Assembly (NCBI GenBank): GCA_033065855.1
Contig: JAVXUO010000678.1
Coordinates: 60,801 to 124,800 of the forward strand
DNA: 64,000 bases
Reading direction: 5' to 3'
From: Escallonia rubra
Lineage: Eukaryota > Streptophyta > Magnoliopsida > Escalloniales > Escalloniaceae
A program made the position numbers and the translations under genes. Below the pieces are notes generated by a model that was given only the letters and a program-made list of their open reading frames with translations, ran no database searches and was not told the DNA's origin. Positions 23,314 to 36,145 of this stretch are shown here, in pieces (position 1 is the stretch's first letter; each line of letters opens with the position of its first letter).

Positions 23314-26300
23314 TAGGGATGGCAATGGGGCGGGTCGGATGCAGATCTAATAAGATCCGAACCCGCCCCGTCAGTCATGAAACCTTGCCCCGCGGGTTAT
23401 GTGTGTAGAATATTATAACCGATCCTATGTGAGTTTAGGAAACCCGTACCCGCCCCGATCCGCCCCGCCCTTTCTATAGAACACAAAAACCCGAAACCAA
23501 CCCGCCCGCCCTAACCCATTCTGCTTGGTTTGGCAGCAATTTTTCACTTTTTGAACATGTATTTTGCACCTGTATCACATAATCACAAAAAATAAACTAG
23601 ACACATATATCAAATTAATGTCCAAAAATCCTAAAGGAGAGATTAATATATTACAACACAGTTCAAATTAACGTTCAAATAGATTACACCACAATAACGT
23701 TCAATCACTTGGAAACAGCAAATACAAATGTAGCAAGTAGCAAATACGAATACAAAAGCAAGCTCGTCCAAGTGGTCCACACTCCAAATACAAATGCAGT
23801 CATTGTTCACTGAAAAAAAGTAAAGGAGAAAAAATGACATTAAACTAAATGGATAAAAAAAGTAAAGGTAAAATTAAACTGAAATACAATTTACATGAAG
23901 AATCATACACAAGTAACACATGAGTTATCACCACCATGTCATCAAAAATTGTTGCATATCTCTTGTGTGTTAGATTAGATACACCTACAACACAATAATA
24001 CACATTTGCCTTCGAAAGACAATTTTTTTCCTTTTTCTTTTTTGGTTTAAACAATGAAGTTTACAAAGAGAGAACTATTGTCTGTTGATTACAGCATTGA
24101 GAGAGGAGGCCAGTTGTTTTTCTTTTTAAACACCAAAAGAGGGAAAGGAGGTTTCAGCAAACAATTAATGAGAAGATGTTTAAAACGTTATGTGTCCAAA
24201 CTATAAACCAACACTCACAATATAGACAATTACTATGCATGTGTATATAAATCAATTATACATAAAACAATATATAGGAATGTTATGATTAATGTACGTT
24301 TCTGATTTCAACAATAAGATGCAGTGAATGTGCATAAAATCAATAATTTTGTGTTATGAGAGTCACTCATGATGCAGGCAGTATGCTTTCAGCTTTTAGC
24401 ATGTAGAATGAAAAGATGTAGTTTTACTTTATTATTATATAATATCATCTTAACCTTCATTAAAGTGATCTTTTTTTTTGTGCACTGGATATTCAGCTGT
24501 CATTGGATGATTTCCATCATTTTCTTATATTGGATAGTATTCTTGAATTTCGTGTGCTATCAGCCTTGCTCGAATATAGTCATTTTCAGCCTTTTTGTCC
24601 ATCTTAATGATGAAGTTGAATTCTTTCCCTTCTATTTTTTTAAGGTTCTTTCCATTTTGCGTGTAATTTTTAGTGTTAGACATCGTTCTTGCCTAAATTT
24701 TTATAAGGCATATAGTTATGAATTTGTGTACCTTCTTTGATTGTATCAATTTTGAGACTGAACATCCAATTAAAATTTTGATTACGTCGAACAATGTTAT
24801 GAATGCATGTTGAATGTCACCAATTACGACCACTTTCAGCATGTACCTGTTTTTATCAACATCATTGAATCAGCAATATTTCTGTTAAAATAAACAAATA
24901 TTCTAAATTTTCCTAGTTTACCTTGATTCATAAGAATTGGAAGTTCACATTTCTCATCCTTATAATCCCGTCATTTTTCTGTGATTGTAACTTTCTTGCA
25001 GCATCTTTTATATGCTTAGTACAATTATTCTTCTTTATTCTCAATAGTCAGTAATCTCGCTTTAAAGAACAGTACAATTTCTTTATAAAATTGTTGTTAA
25101 TTTGCGCCGTATTTAAGCCTTGTTTTTTTTTCATTTATGATGCATATTAACCTTGTTTTTCATTTTTTTTTTGTTTTTGTTTTTTCAACAAATTTTTGTT
25201 TCTTAACTGATTATTCAAATATTCCAGTTTCTTTGTTTTTCAGTTTTACAATTATTTAATTTTTTACTAACTCAAAAATGCAAGAAAAGTTCTCATTACC
25301 CAATATTTAGAGAACATTCATTATTCAATGTTTATTTCATTTCAACCAAATTAGAAAGGGAGTAATAAAGGGATTTCTTTGTTTTATTTTTCTTTGTCAT
25401 GAGACTTTTCATTTCCCAATGTTAGAACATGTTCATTATCGAATGTTCATTTAATTTTAACCAAATTTAAAAAGAAGTCATAAATTGAGGGTATGATTGT
25501 TATTAGCGTAATTAACGGAGAACATAATCGTCCAGAAATGATTTACAACATTAGTACTTTTATAGGTAGTATAGATATAGATATATCCTGCTCCATACCT
25601 TACTGTTGCATTTTCTCCGGTCAACATGACCAGACATATATGGTGCATTATATGTTTTTATAGTCTAAATTCTAGAAAGGTACTCATAGTTTCAAGCATC
25701 TCAATAAAAGAGAAGAGAGACTTAAATTTAAGAACAGAACAAGTCTTCCAAATAAGATTTCCTTTGATGCCGACAATTCTTCTTCATTTATGAAAATAGA
25801 CATATAAAATGCAATTCCAAGACAAAATAGCAGTATGATCTGGAGCATGATTTCATCAAAGATCACAAGGCAAGACATATATCGTGTGACATAATCACAG
25901 TTCACTGCTGGAAAAAGTTTTAGGGAAAGAGAACTGAAATTGAGTGGAAATAAAATATAACTAGGATAATTTGTGAATTTGCAAGTGTTCCCAGTGTACA
26001 AAAATTGTAAAAATAAGATAGGGAAACAACTCAATCTTATCCAACCCGTATCAAAGTCCATTTATGTGATCCAAGTCAGCCCCAACAAAGTTACAAAGAC
26101 CTAATGGCCACCCATTTTTTGCATTACAACCTAGGCCATACGCACTGCATATTCTTGGATTGCTCTTACAATTTTCATTTATTTTTATGTCACTGCTTTA
26201 TGTAATTGAACAGATTACTGAATACACCTTTTTCCAGTTCTTAAATTGATATAAAAGTGGCCAAGTATATGTTTGATCATGATAATGACAAAGTAAAGAC

Positions 26301-27291
26301 TGGATAAATGTTCTAACGGCCTGATTATTCATCTTCAAGTTGGATATAAAAAATTTAGTACACACAGTCAATAAACAAGAGATCAAACATCTTCACTGCA
26401 TACAATCTCGCAAATAAGATGATCAAAGAGAGGCAAAACAATTGGGTATGATTCATGTGATGACCCCATTCTAAAAACAAATTAACACACTCCAAATTGA
26501 CATTAAACATGTGATAAGAAGTATAGCTAACCTTGGATTCGGAATTTGAATCGGAGAGAAGGAGGCAGCGGCGGCCGACAGTGGAGCCGTGGAGGTAGTT
26601 TCACTGGTCTGTGGTCGTGGGGTGAAGCTGTCGGAAGAGTCGCTATTACGAGAAGATGTGTGGCCGACAGTATGGGGGAGAGGGAGAGAAGATCAGAAGA
26701 TATGCATCAAATCGAAAAAGATGCAGTGGTTCTTCAAATCGATCACAGATTCTTGGCGAGCAACTGTAGGCGGTGGAGTCATCGGCAGAGTCGACCTTTA
26801 CCTTCCAATAAATAAAAAAACAATCTCAAATCACGAATTTGTCAAAATCTGGGTAAATAGGGAGAAGAGGCAGCACCGCAGAGGCTAGCAGCGGTGGCGC
26901 CGTCGGCAGAGAGGGAGAAGAAGCAACGGCGGTCGGCGTATCTTTGGAGTCGGCAGCAAGTGTTGAGTGGGAGAGCAGATATAATCTAAGGTTTGGGAGA
27001 AAAACCTATATGTATATATATGTATATATTTATATATATATATATATTATAGGATGGATGGCTAAGATTAACTGATGTATAGGGTAAGTATACCGGGGAG
27101 GATACGGGTCGCAGAGTGGGACGGACTGCGGGGAGGGTTGGGCAGAATACCATACCCGACCCTAACTCGCTACGGGTTTTTCAAAAAATACTATACCCGC
27201 CCCGTGACTTGGTCAAAGTCAACATAACTCGCTCCTATCATATCGGAGCGGGTCGAAGATCCGCTGGTGATAGATTTTATTGCCATCCCTA
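23314..27291 (-). mobile_element. hAT-superfamily DNA transposon, 3,978 bp, non-autonomous
   Basis: Both ends carry the inverted repeat TAGGGATGGCAAT (13 identical bases) and are flanked by the same 8 bp, GTGTTCTT (23306-23313 and 27292-27299), the diagnostic hAT target-site length. Subterminal regions at both ends are crowded with ACCCGCCCC/GGGGCGGGT motifs, typical hAT transposase-binding repeats. The interior has no transposase ORF. On the minus strand a GC-rich leader (about 26960-26540) ends in a donor-like CCAAG|GTTAGC, suggesting that the promoter and first exon of the original transposase gene remain while the coding body is gone. Orientation is inferred from that leader only. Confidence 0.85.
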
Positions 27292-27299
27292 GTGTTCTT
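27292..27299. repeat. 8 bp target-site duplication, right
   Basis: GTGTTCTT directly after the CCATCCCTA end of the hAT element; identical to the left copy. Confidence 0.85.
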
Positions 27300-28764
27300 C
27301 CAGTCCCTTCCAACCCAATCCCAACCACCACCAACCCACCATACCTCCACAACCTTAATCTATTTGCCCACCAACCCTTTTCTTACGAGATTTTCTCATT
27401 GAGCAAATCTCTAACACTAACTGCATAAACCAAAAACCTTAAACATTTGAAGACAACCACCACTCACCCATTATTCGCCCACCCACCACAACCTCTTGTG
27501 TTACCCAAATTCACACCCTAATGATCATGGTGAAAGCGAAGGCAATTAGGTGCATAATGACGAGAAGGGAGATGAACCATGTGTTGGCTTAGCATTGTCT
27601 CGTCGAGCAGAGCTCATCGAAGAGGGAGATGAATGGAATCCTAAAATCTTTCAAGCAAAGCTTGTTGACGGCAGTAATGGTGAATTCGGTGCTGGAGCAT
27701 CAGGATGGCTTGATCTTGATCTGGTGGGTGGGTGGGGGGGGGGTGTGTGTGCATGTTACAGATGTGTGTGCATTGGCGATAGGTGATGGGGATTGGGGGT
27801 GGGTGATGGTGTTGTGCATGTGAGGGTGTGTGTGGGTGGGCGTGTGTGGGGAGGGGGTGCGTGTGGTTTGGAGGGTGGGTACGTGTGTACATGTAGCAAA
27901 TGTGTGTGCACTGGTGGTAGGTGATGGGGGGTGAGGGACTGTAAGGTGAGCGTGTGTGCGACATGTGGTGGGTGGTTAGGGGTGAGGGACCGTGGTGGTG
28001 TGTGGTGGTTCGGTTATGGGAAGGGAAAGGGGAATGAGGATGGGGGAGGTGGTAAGGACAGATTGTGTGTGTAAAGGGTAGGGGTGGTGGGGGTGCAACG
28101 ACTTTGTGAAGGTGTGGTTGTGTTTATGTTTTGGAAGGGCATGTTTGCCTTTCCATGTGGACGATCGTCCATCTCTACTTCTTGCTTTTTAGAAAAAAAA
28201 GATCTGGAGCTGTCCTCATGGCCGTGATGGACCGCTCTAGATCCGACCGGTAACTCGCTAAATCTTGCAGATGGTTCTTTGCTGCGATAGTCGATAGGGT
28301 AACTGTGGGGGGGCTACGACGTGATGGTCATGACGGCTGGGGCAAAAAATAAGAGAATTAGGATTTCAATTAGGATTGTAAATTTTAAAAAAAAGATCTT
28401 TACCCTCAATGAATTAATACATCTAAGCTTGAAATAAGGGTGTAATTGTCTTTTTGATTAGTTGTCATAGAAAACATTTCTATCGTATAGCAGAGATAAG
28501 CCTTTCTCGTATATATTTATATATGTGTGTGTGTTTGTGTATGCAAGCGCGCGCATGCGCTAGTGTAAGAGCTGATCCACTGCCACTGCTGCCAACTTAG
28601 GTGAGGACCTAATTGTTTGTATGCGATGTGTGGACGACTTAGATTCAATTTATTTCACCTTTTTACCAGTTCTGACTAGCAATGGGGCGGACAGTCTAGA
28701 TGACCATTTTGCCCTTACTCCTTGCTTTTTCTTTATCTCATTCATCACATCTTTCCATCACTGG

Positions 28765-28768
<4 letters not shown>
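27300..28768. other. C/A-rich then G/T-rich intergenic sequence
   Basis: A C/A-rich stretch (27300-27500) is followed by a long GTG/GGGTG-rich stretch (27720-28120). The ORFs in it are low-complexity G/V/C or H/P readings of the same repeats. No gene seen. The pairing of C/A-rich and T/G-rich flanks resembles the regions near 4.7-5.7 kb and 46.1-47.5 kb. Confidence 0.4.

Positions 28769-28803
<35 letters not shown>
28769..28803. repeat. (CT)n microsatellite
   Basis: An uninterrupted CT dinucleotide tract of about 17 units. Confidence 0.9.
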
Positions 28804-28807
<4 letters not shown>

Positions 28808-29579
28808 AAACACACTACATCAGCCCACATATGCTTCTGCCATTTGAGTTAGATGGGTAAGAATGGGAGGAGGAATAAACACGGTGTCAGGTGGCAAAGT
28901 CATGAAGCTAGACGATCATAGAGGACGTGGGTGTTGTGATGGGTATTTTTATCCTTGATATGCTTTTGACGACAACGATGTAGAATGGTGAAGGGGGATG
29001 CACAGGATGCCAATGCAACAAATCCTCCTTGTTCAGCGGTTGCCAAGCATGACGACATCGATTGACAAGGCAATTACAGCAGCTTTATCTACAACTCAGA
29101 CCCTCGTTGATCTCTTGATAGTGGTTGGTCTAGATGATGGTTATTAAAGGCAATGACGGTTTGGACGGTAGTGGTTAGGGGTGGTAGCTGTTTGAAGGGA
29201 GGTTGTTCTAAGTGGCTGGATGTTTAGAAGGAGGTTCTTGTTTGCCATAGTTGTTTAGGCTTTGCAATTATGAGAATCAAACACTTTGCAATTTTGAAGA
29301 TTAAACACTTGCAATTCTCGCAACTTTATGAACAGTGAACACTTACAATTCTTGAACAGTGAACACTTTGAAGGATGGGTTTCTTTGATGAAATCACAAT
29401 TCATACCATAATGGGGTGAACGGTAACAATTTTAATTATTTGTCACAAAATAGAACGGTAAAAAGATTAAAAAATCACATCGGGCCATTATAAGGCATGC
29501 GAACGGTTTTATAGAAACAAGAAAAAAAGATCTAATCCGCCCTCAAACCGTATACAGAAGATCAGATCAAAGTTAAAAG

Positions 29580-29581
<2 letters not shown>
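28804..29581. other. Intergenic, no gene seen
   Basis: No sustained frame. A CACTTACAATTCTTGAACAGTG-like motif recurs imperfectly around 29280-29370. Confidence 0.4.

Positions 29582-29622
<41 letters not shown>
29582..29622. repeat. (AT)n tract left of first fold-back element
   Basis: About 20 AT units; forms the left border of the fold-back at 29623-29978. Confidence 0.9.
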
Positions 29623-29624
<2 letters not shown>

Positions 29625-29977
29625 AACTTAAGTTTTCAGCGCCATCTGGTCGTCCAACGATTACGGATGGATGAGACATATCTATTTTTTTTTTAAAGTA
29701 AAATTCATCGTCCATCATATAATGTAACGAACGGTGAAATTAACAATATTTCTCACCCCCCCCCCCCCTCCCTATATTTGCATGTGAATCCCTTCGACTG
29801 ATTAAATACCTTCAAGACATTTTGGTCAAAATCACCGTCCGCCAGACAATGTAGCAGACAGTGGGTTTTTTTCCCAAAAAAAAAAAGTTAGATCTTGTCC
29901 ATCCATCCACTATGGGTGGACGACCAGATCGCACTAGCAACTTATTTGAGTTGCTTCCAGGGGCAAGAGATCAAGAC

Positions 29978-29978
<1 letters not shown>
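29623..29978. mobile_element. Diverged fold-back MITE between (AT)n tracts
   Basis: The left arm (about 29640-29735) and right arm (about 29835-29935) are inverted copies: blocks such as TGGTCGTCCAACG, GGATGGATGAGAC, a T/A run and CATCGTCC pair with CACCGTCCG, an A run, GTCCATCCATCC and GGACGACCAGAT. The arms are diverged but collinear. The unit is bounded on both sides by (AT)n, like its neighbour at 30016-30311. Confidence 0.55.

Positions 29979-30015
<37 letters not shown>
29979..30015. repeat. (AT)n tract between the two fold-backs
   Basis: About 18 AT/TA units shared as the border of both fold-back elements. Confidence 0.9.
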
Positions 30016-30449
<434 letters not shown>

Positions 30450-30627
30450 GGGGGAGATAAAATGTCAGCACTAGCAAGTTACCAACTCTGGTTAATTTCT
30501 TTTTTAACCCCTCAACTTCTAAACAATTCATTTAAAACATCTCATACTTCTTAAAAAAACTAAAATTGACCCTTCTCGAGTTTAAAATATGTCATTCTTG
30601 ATCAAAAGAGAATTTGGCCATAAAAAC

Positions 30628-31300
30628 TGGTATCAGAGTCTAATCAAAGACGAGATCCAACCAAAAAACTCATGAAAATTTCTTATTTACTAAATTATAT
30701 CACATGAATTATAAACTTAGATCATCGATTTGGAAAAACTAAGATAACCAGATTATGAAATCAAATAATGGATGTATCTCATGAAACTCTAATTATCTGT
30801 AAAAATATAAATAAGTTAACATCACAGATATTAACTGAATTACACAATCCAGATACAGAGTTAGGAAGTGAAGATCACGTCCTAAACTAAAATAACTTCT
30901 TATCAAACTTTGTAAGTTACGGAACTACCAAGAATTACTATAGCAACGAAACTTCATATGTATTTGAAGAGATTATAGCATACAATGGTAGCGAAGGTGA
31001 AGGAAAACATTCTTCGAGTGGCTCAAAAGACACCAAGGATCCCATACTAGAAATGAGTGTAGGAGAAATAGAAAAAAATAATAAATAACTACTTAGAAAA
31101 AGTAAAAAAAAAAAAGATCATTGAAAAACCAATGATGAATGAAATAGATCCAGTTATTGTAAATGAACAGCGATATAAACAAGAAGAAAAAAAGAGTCAT
31201 ATTAGAAGTAAATAAAACATTTGCTAATATGAATTTATGGAGCGCAGAAACCGATCCAAACTATGTAGGAACGTGGAATCCATAACTAAAATTAGGAAGA
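30628..31300 (+). mobile_element. Retroelement or pararetrovirus-like leader with decayed frame
   Basis: TGGTATCAGAGTC at 30628-30640 is one base from the Met-tRNA primer site used by LTR retrotransposons and plant pararetroviruses. Downstream, from an ATG at 30768, a Lys/Asn/Glu-rich frame can be followed to about 31300 through several stops and at least one frameshift. No LTR, zinc knuckle, protease or polymerase motif is visible. The class is unresolved: an A-rich Copia/gypsy remnant or an endogenous pararetrovirus fragment are both possible. It is non-functional as seen. Confidence 0.35.
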
Positions 31301-31887
31301 AATTCTAAATTTAATAACACCCTAGAATACCATTTTCACACATATATGTGCTAAAATACCTCTATGTTGTTTGAATAACATTTTTATATGCTTCGCACTA
31401 CCTCGTGAAGTCATGCATGGTCTCCCAATAATATCCTTGCGTGGTTGGCCGGTAATATCCTAAACTGATCATGTCCTTATAAAGCTTGTCCTTGCCTTGA
31501 TGGCCAGAACACTCAACAACGTATACCTCATGCACGTCTCATTCAACTAGTTTTACAACCAGACTCACCTAAACTGTACTATGGAAGCTTCTTCTTAGTA
31601 GTTACATATGCTCAGTGAAGTATTGATGTGCTTTGTCATTGAGGCTCAATGCCATAGCGGGATTGTAGGGCAAATGCTTAGATTAAGACATTTAGTTCCA
31701 TTGTAGCGTCCATGAATCCTATCCATACTTGAGAAGTTGACTTCTTATTTGTGATTGTTGCCCTCTATTGTGAAACTCTACATGTTGGTCCTTCAAGTAG
31801 CAAAAGAGAGAGAAATCTATGTCCATTCATTTGAACGAGAAGCTTTGACTTTAATTGCCACTAATAGCTAGTCACCTATACAAGCAA
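31301..31887. other. Intergenic, no gene seen
   Basis: AT-rich, stops in every frame, no motif recognised. Confidence 0.4.
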
Positions 31888-32216
31888 TCGAGCTCATGCC
31901 ATTAGGTTGAAGTAAGCATCTTGTCCTCCTTCTTTTGGACTGAACTTATAATTTGAGATAACATTTTCTGTCATATTTGTGATACTGACTCCTCTAATTG
32001 AAACTATAATAAAGCATGGCCGTTACCAGTCAGTTTCAATATTCCAAGCTCCTGCCATTAGGTTGAGGTGAGCACTAAGTAAAAATCTTGCATTGTCCTC
32101 CTCGTCTTGGACTGAGCTTTTAATTTGAGATAACGGTGTCTATCTTATTTGCTATAGTGACTCCTCTAACTGAAACCATTATAAAGCATGACTAGTACCA
32201 ATCAGTTTTAATAATT
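31888..32216. repeat. Two-copy ~156 bp tandem duplication
   Basis: GCCATTAGGTTGA..., TGTCCTCCT.., TTGGACTGA.CTT.TAATTTGAGATAAC and GACTCCTCTAA..GAAAC recur in the same order, with matching points at 31901 and 32057 (period 156). The second copy has a small insertion and the copies are visibly diverged. Confidence 0.6.
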
Positions 32217-34884
32217 TGTGCATCTCAATATGATTGACAATTTCCAAATCAGCATAGAATTAACGAGGTGCCTACTTGGAGGGGGTGGCATCATAGTTTA
32301 GTTGTTGGTTACCAACTTAATGTCCCATCCTCGCATCTCATCATACTTTTAAGATACTAAGATAAGATATCCCTATACTTTTGTAGCAGACCAATGCGTA
32401 TGAATTATTGAGTTGGAGGCCTGGTCATCTGTATGTGGATGTGACATATTTCCTCTTCTAAGTTAAATGTTCTCTGCCCTTTGGGTTTAGGTCCATCTTG
32501 AGGGAAATGAGGTGCTTAAACTAGCATGCTTATCACGATACCAAAGAGGTGTCCAGCTGAAGGCACTCCAGGTGGGGGTTGAGTTTTCTCTCTTCCCGAT
32601 TGCACCGTCATAAGTGATAAGTCGATCGCCCATCAATCACGACACTTTCGTAAATTGAAGGATCTTTTCTGTCTTTTGCTTCTTCGGGGAAGCTAATGAC
32701 GCTTCTTTAGTGAGTTCTAGACATGTCGGTAGCTGGGTAGCCTACTCTATTTTCTTGTTTCTCTCATTTAAGCAAATCCCATGAACATTCCATACTAATG
32801 GACTGAGCTTCAAGTTGTTCGAAGGGATTACGTGTGGCTATGATCACCACCTCCTTTCTTATATGTATGGCCTTGATGCATGATAAGAAGTAGAAGGCAC
32901 ATGAGGCGATTTAACTAGGGTTGCCCCAACAATATGTGATAATAGGTATGGGCATTGATGGCATCTTGAGAGCATCAACGGTTAGATGCACGATCACATA
33001 CCCTATGAATGTCTACTACTGGCTCTAAATAATGTGTTTGTGAAAGGACCATTAATGATTTGTGACCTTGAAATATTAAGCTAGTCTAAAGTGCATAAAG
33101 GGACGTTGGCCTAGTGAGGACTCACCACCCACTAGGTCCACTTGAAATGACGACCATAAACATTTTCCTTAACGGATACTAGACATTGTGATCATTATAA
33201 ATTGATGAGTCATCACCTCCAAAGGAAATATTGTAGGATTCAAGCGGCTGATTTAAGGGTAAAATATTCTTCCTCGGGGTCTCCAAATACATGAAGGAAT
33301 GACCCTGCTAAGTTTTGACCAGGCCTTTTGTATGAACTCATTTAGTCAAAAGACCTTTTTGGTCTTGGCGGTGTATTTCATGGAAGAATCGGAGTGTGAT
33401 CTTGCTTCGTGCGTTTATCTACAGAGTTAATTGCCATGAATATCGTGGCATGTCCTTTTTCTTTATACTAAGTACATTAAGGCATTTTGGCAATGCTTGG
33501 TGTAGTTTGTAGTGCAGCTTCTCATTAATTAAAGATCATTTTCATCAAAAAAAAATTCTCCAATTGGATGTTTAGCTGTTTGACTGTAGTGACAATAATT
33601 AAGATTAACCTTATCAGTTTCAGCCGGCTTGACCCTTAATATAGGGAGACTAACGGCTCTGTCTTCCATCCAATGGTTCAAGATGCAGAGGACTTGGGAA
33701 TTGGCACATTGTCCTACTTGCATTTTTTTTTAACTTTGTCGCCTTTGCCTTTCCTATATTTTTTAGAGGTCACTTCTTCATTTCCCTATTTCTATCACTA
33801 GATTTGGTGCCAATAGATTTAGTGGGAAAGTTGCATCCACTTTTGTCCTTTTAGGCTGGCACCAGAGCTGTTTTTAGTTTGGAAAAAGTTGGGATACCAA
33901 TGTTTTGAGAGAAACCCTAAAACATTCGATCAGTCTGCAAATGTAGACTTTCCCATGGTTGGTGGTCCAAATTTTCATCCCAATCCTAGGTAGCCATTGA
34001 AAAAGGTTTCATGACAGATCAAACCGAGTTGAATGATGGTGAACTTCTCTTGGTCTAGGAAGAATCTTTTAAAAAGAGCGTGACCATGGTCTCTTGTCTG
34101 GAACTTAGCCTAGTAGCAATTTTAAGTACAACGAGTCTGCGTTTTAAATCACAAATTTAGAGATATTTTTTTAACGTGATGGGCTTTCTTACTGCCGTAT
34201 GGGCCCAACGACAGATAAATAAGATAAAATGCTCCTTGGTTTTGCCATCTTTTTCACGATATCAAGGTAAGATGGCTGGTGTCTTATACCATATGGCGTA
34301 GGGTTTATGAATGTTACGTAGAAAATAAGGTGGCTACAAATTATAGTGTGGTGTGATCACTATTTTGGCCCTCTTTGTTCGAAATCTTTTCTCTATCTAT
34401 TCAGGGATGTTGAAGACACTAGCTCAACTTGATCTTAAAAGTGTTAGCATTGAGTATGATGGTTTCACGAAAGAGCGACTATTATGTTGCCAGTCATTAT
34501 GGGTGATTAAGGTTGGTGACAAGTCTCATCGTTAACACATGATACTTCTTGTCAGGTGGCGAACTTGAAGTGTAAAGTACTCCCCCCCCCCCCCCCCACG
34601 CACACACAGAGGAATAATGTATGTCCCAGTCACCACATGTGATTTCCTTTTCACCTTTCTTAGTGGCATTAGGAATGGTCACCTTGAAAAAGTCAAGTCA
34701 ATATTTTTTAGGACCATTATTGTACTTTTTTCTTCCATGAAAATACGCCCTGTAATAATAGAAGATAGGCTATAACGAGATGGATGATTTAAAGCAGTCC
34801 AATATGTGATTATTTTTTTGTCTAAACGGATTTAATGATCGAGATGAGTGCATACAGAGGTTTATGAGTAACTTTTAACGGTGC
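32217..34884. other. Intergenic, old repeat-like DNA, no gene seen
   Basis: About 2.7 kb without a credible ORF. A run of 17 C lies near 34581-34597. Composition resembles the interior of the large LTR pair that follows, but no specific match was established. Confidence 0.35.
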
Positions 34885-36145
34885 TACAGACACCCCATTT
34901 ATGTAGACTTCATCTTTATATTAGGCTTTTTCTTATTGTTGCTAGGCTTAATTTAATTAGTTAAGTCTAGACCAATTAGCCCAGTTTAGTTGGTCCACTT
35001 AGTTTGGCTTAGCCCAGGTCAAATTCAAGGTACAATAGAAGGTCTAATAATTGGTTTGGATTGGATTTGTTAGTCTATCCCGTATTTAGGATTAACCACA
35101 CGTGGTCTATTACAATAGGTGGTCTGAAGTTGGTTTAGAGTTGCATCAGCTGAAGGAGGAGAACCATCCGGTTTTTTAAAGGCACCGACCAGTAAATAAG
35201 TGGTCTTAACCAGCCGGTATGGTTGATTTGGACTTTTCAACCTATTTTAGTTTTATCTCTTAAAGATGATAAGGACGATCAAATAGTCTACTTCTGCATT
35301 CTACTATCCCAGAACTCTTTAAAGAAGCCCTCTGACTGCCCCAAAAGGTATAGTCAATTTAAGAGAAAAATTCCCCCAAAAGGTTGTTAAAATTATGTAG
35401 GGAATAAATTAGCAAGAAAGAGAGAGAAAGAGATAGATAAGAGAAATTCAGTTTCATCCTATCGTAATTAATTTGAAGTCAATGGCCAAACAGTCCAGAC
35501 CAAGGCATACGATTTTCTTCATCATTCTTTTGCATCTTGTAGATTAGAGTAGAACAGTCACGTTTTAGAAACCCCATTTCCCACGACTAAGTTTCGCTCT
35601 GTGACAAAAATAAGATAAGAATAGATAAAAAGGCTCTAAGCCTGCCACTAGAAGAAGATGGTTAGGATTAGACGTCTAATCATAATATAATTGTGTTAGA
35701 ATTAGACTTGTGTTAGGTATAGAGTTCTATGACTAGAAGAGTTGATTAAAAATAATTTTAAAAGCAGTCAACTAGAAGAAATTGAATTGGATTAGGTCAC
35801 TAAAAAATATAAACAGAGATTTAGGTCGCTCCCCCTAGGATTTGTTGAACTACGATAGTTTTAATCCTGACTAGTCCAGTCAGTTACATAGGCCATTCAA
35901 CCCCCAATGTCGAATTCTATCCAAACTTGGGTTTAGCCTAGGTTTTGTTTAAATTTTTTCGTGTGGGGGATAACAATCATAAAATCACTTAAAATAAATT
36001 AGAAACTGCTTAGGGTATGACAGATGCCTAACACCCCCGTCATATACATTAGTTTTGTAGATTAGGAAGCTTTAATTGGATATCTAAAGTTGAATTTATT
36101 TTCTTCTTTTTACTTATTAATTATTTAATTAGCCCTCAAAATTAG
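34885..36145 (+). mobile_element. LTR copy 1 of a Tat/Ogre-like element
   Basis: Collinear with 44183-45426 at very roughly 75% identity by eye. Shared blocks include GGCTTAATTTAATTAGTTA, TAGTTTAGTTGGTCCA, TTTTATCTCTTA, TGCCCCAAAAGG, AAATAAATTAGCAAGAAAG, TTTCATCCT, ATTTTCTTCATC, AGAAACCCCATTT and TCAATTTGAATT-type stretches. It begins TACAGACACCCC (the other copy begins TGTAGACACC). It is followed at 36148 by TGGTGACTCAAG, a degraded primer-site-like leader. No ORF inside. Confidence 0.6.

Noticed and set aside
24369-24740. 123-codon ORF inside the hAT element considered as transposase
   Set aside because: The translation is Phe/Leu/Ile-rich T-tract reading with no hAT dimerisation or DDE motif.
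25684-26061. 125-codon minus-strand ORF inside the hAT element
   Set aside because: Hydrophobic low-complexity reading with no hAT motif; taken as chance.
27641-27964. 107-codon His/Pro/Thr-rich ORF
   Set aside because: Reverse reading of a GTGTGG-rich low-complexity tract.
29756-29770. C-homopolymer runs here and near 19200 and 34590 as functional sites
   Set aside because: Simple homopolymers, prone to sequencing error; no associated structure.
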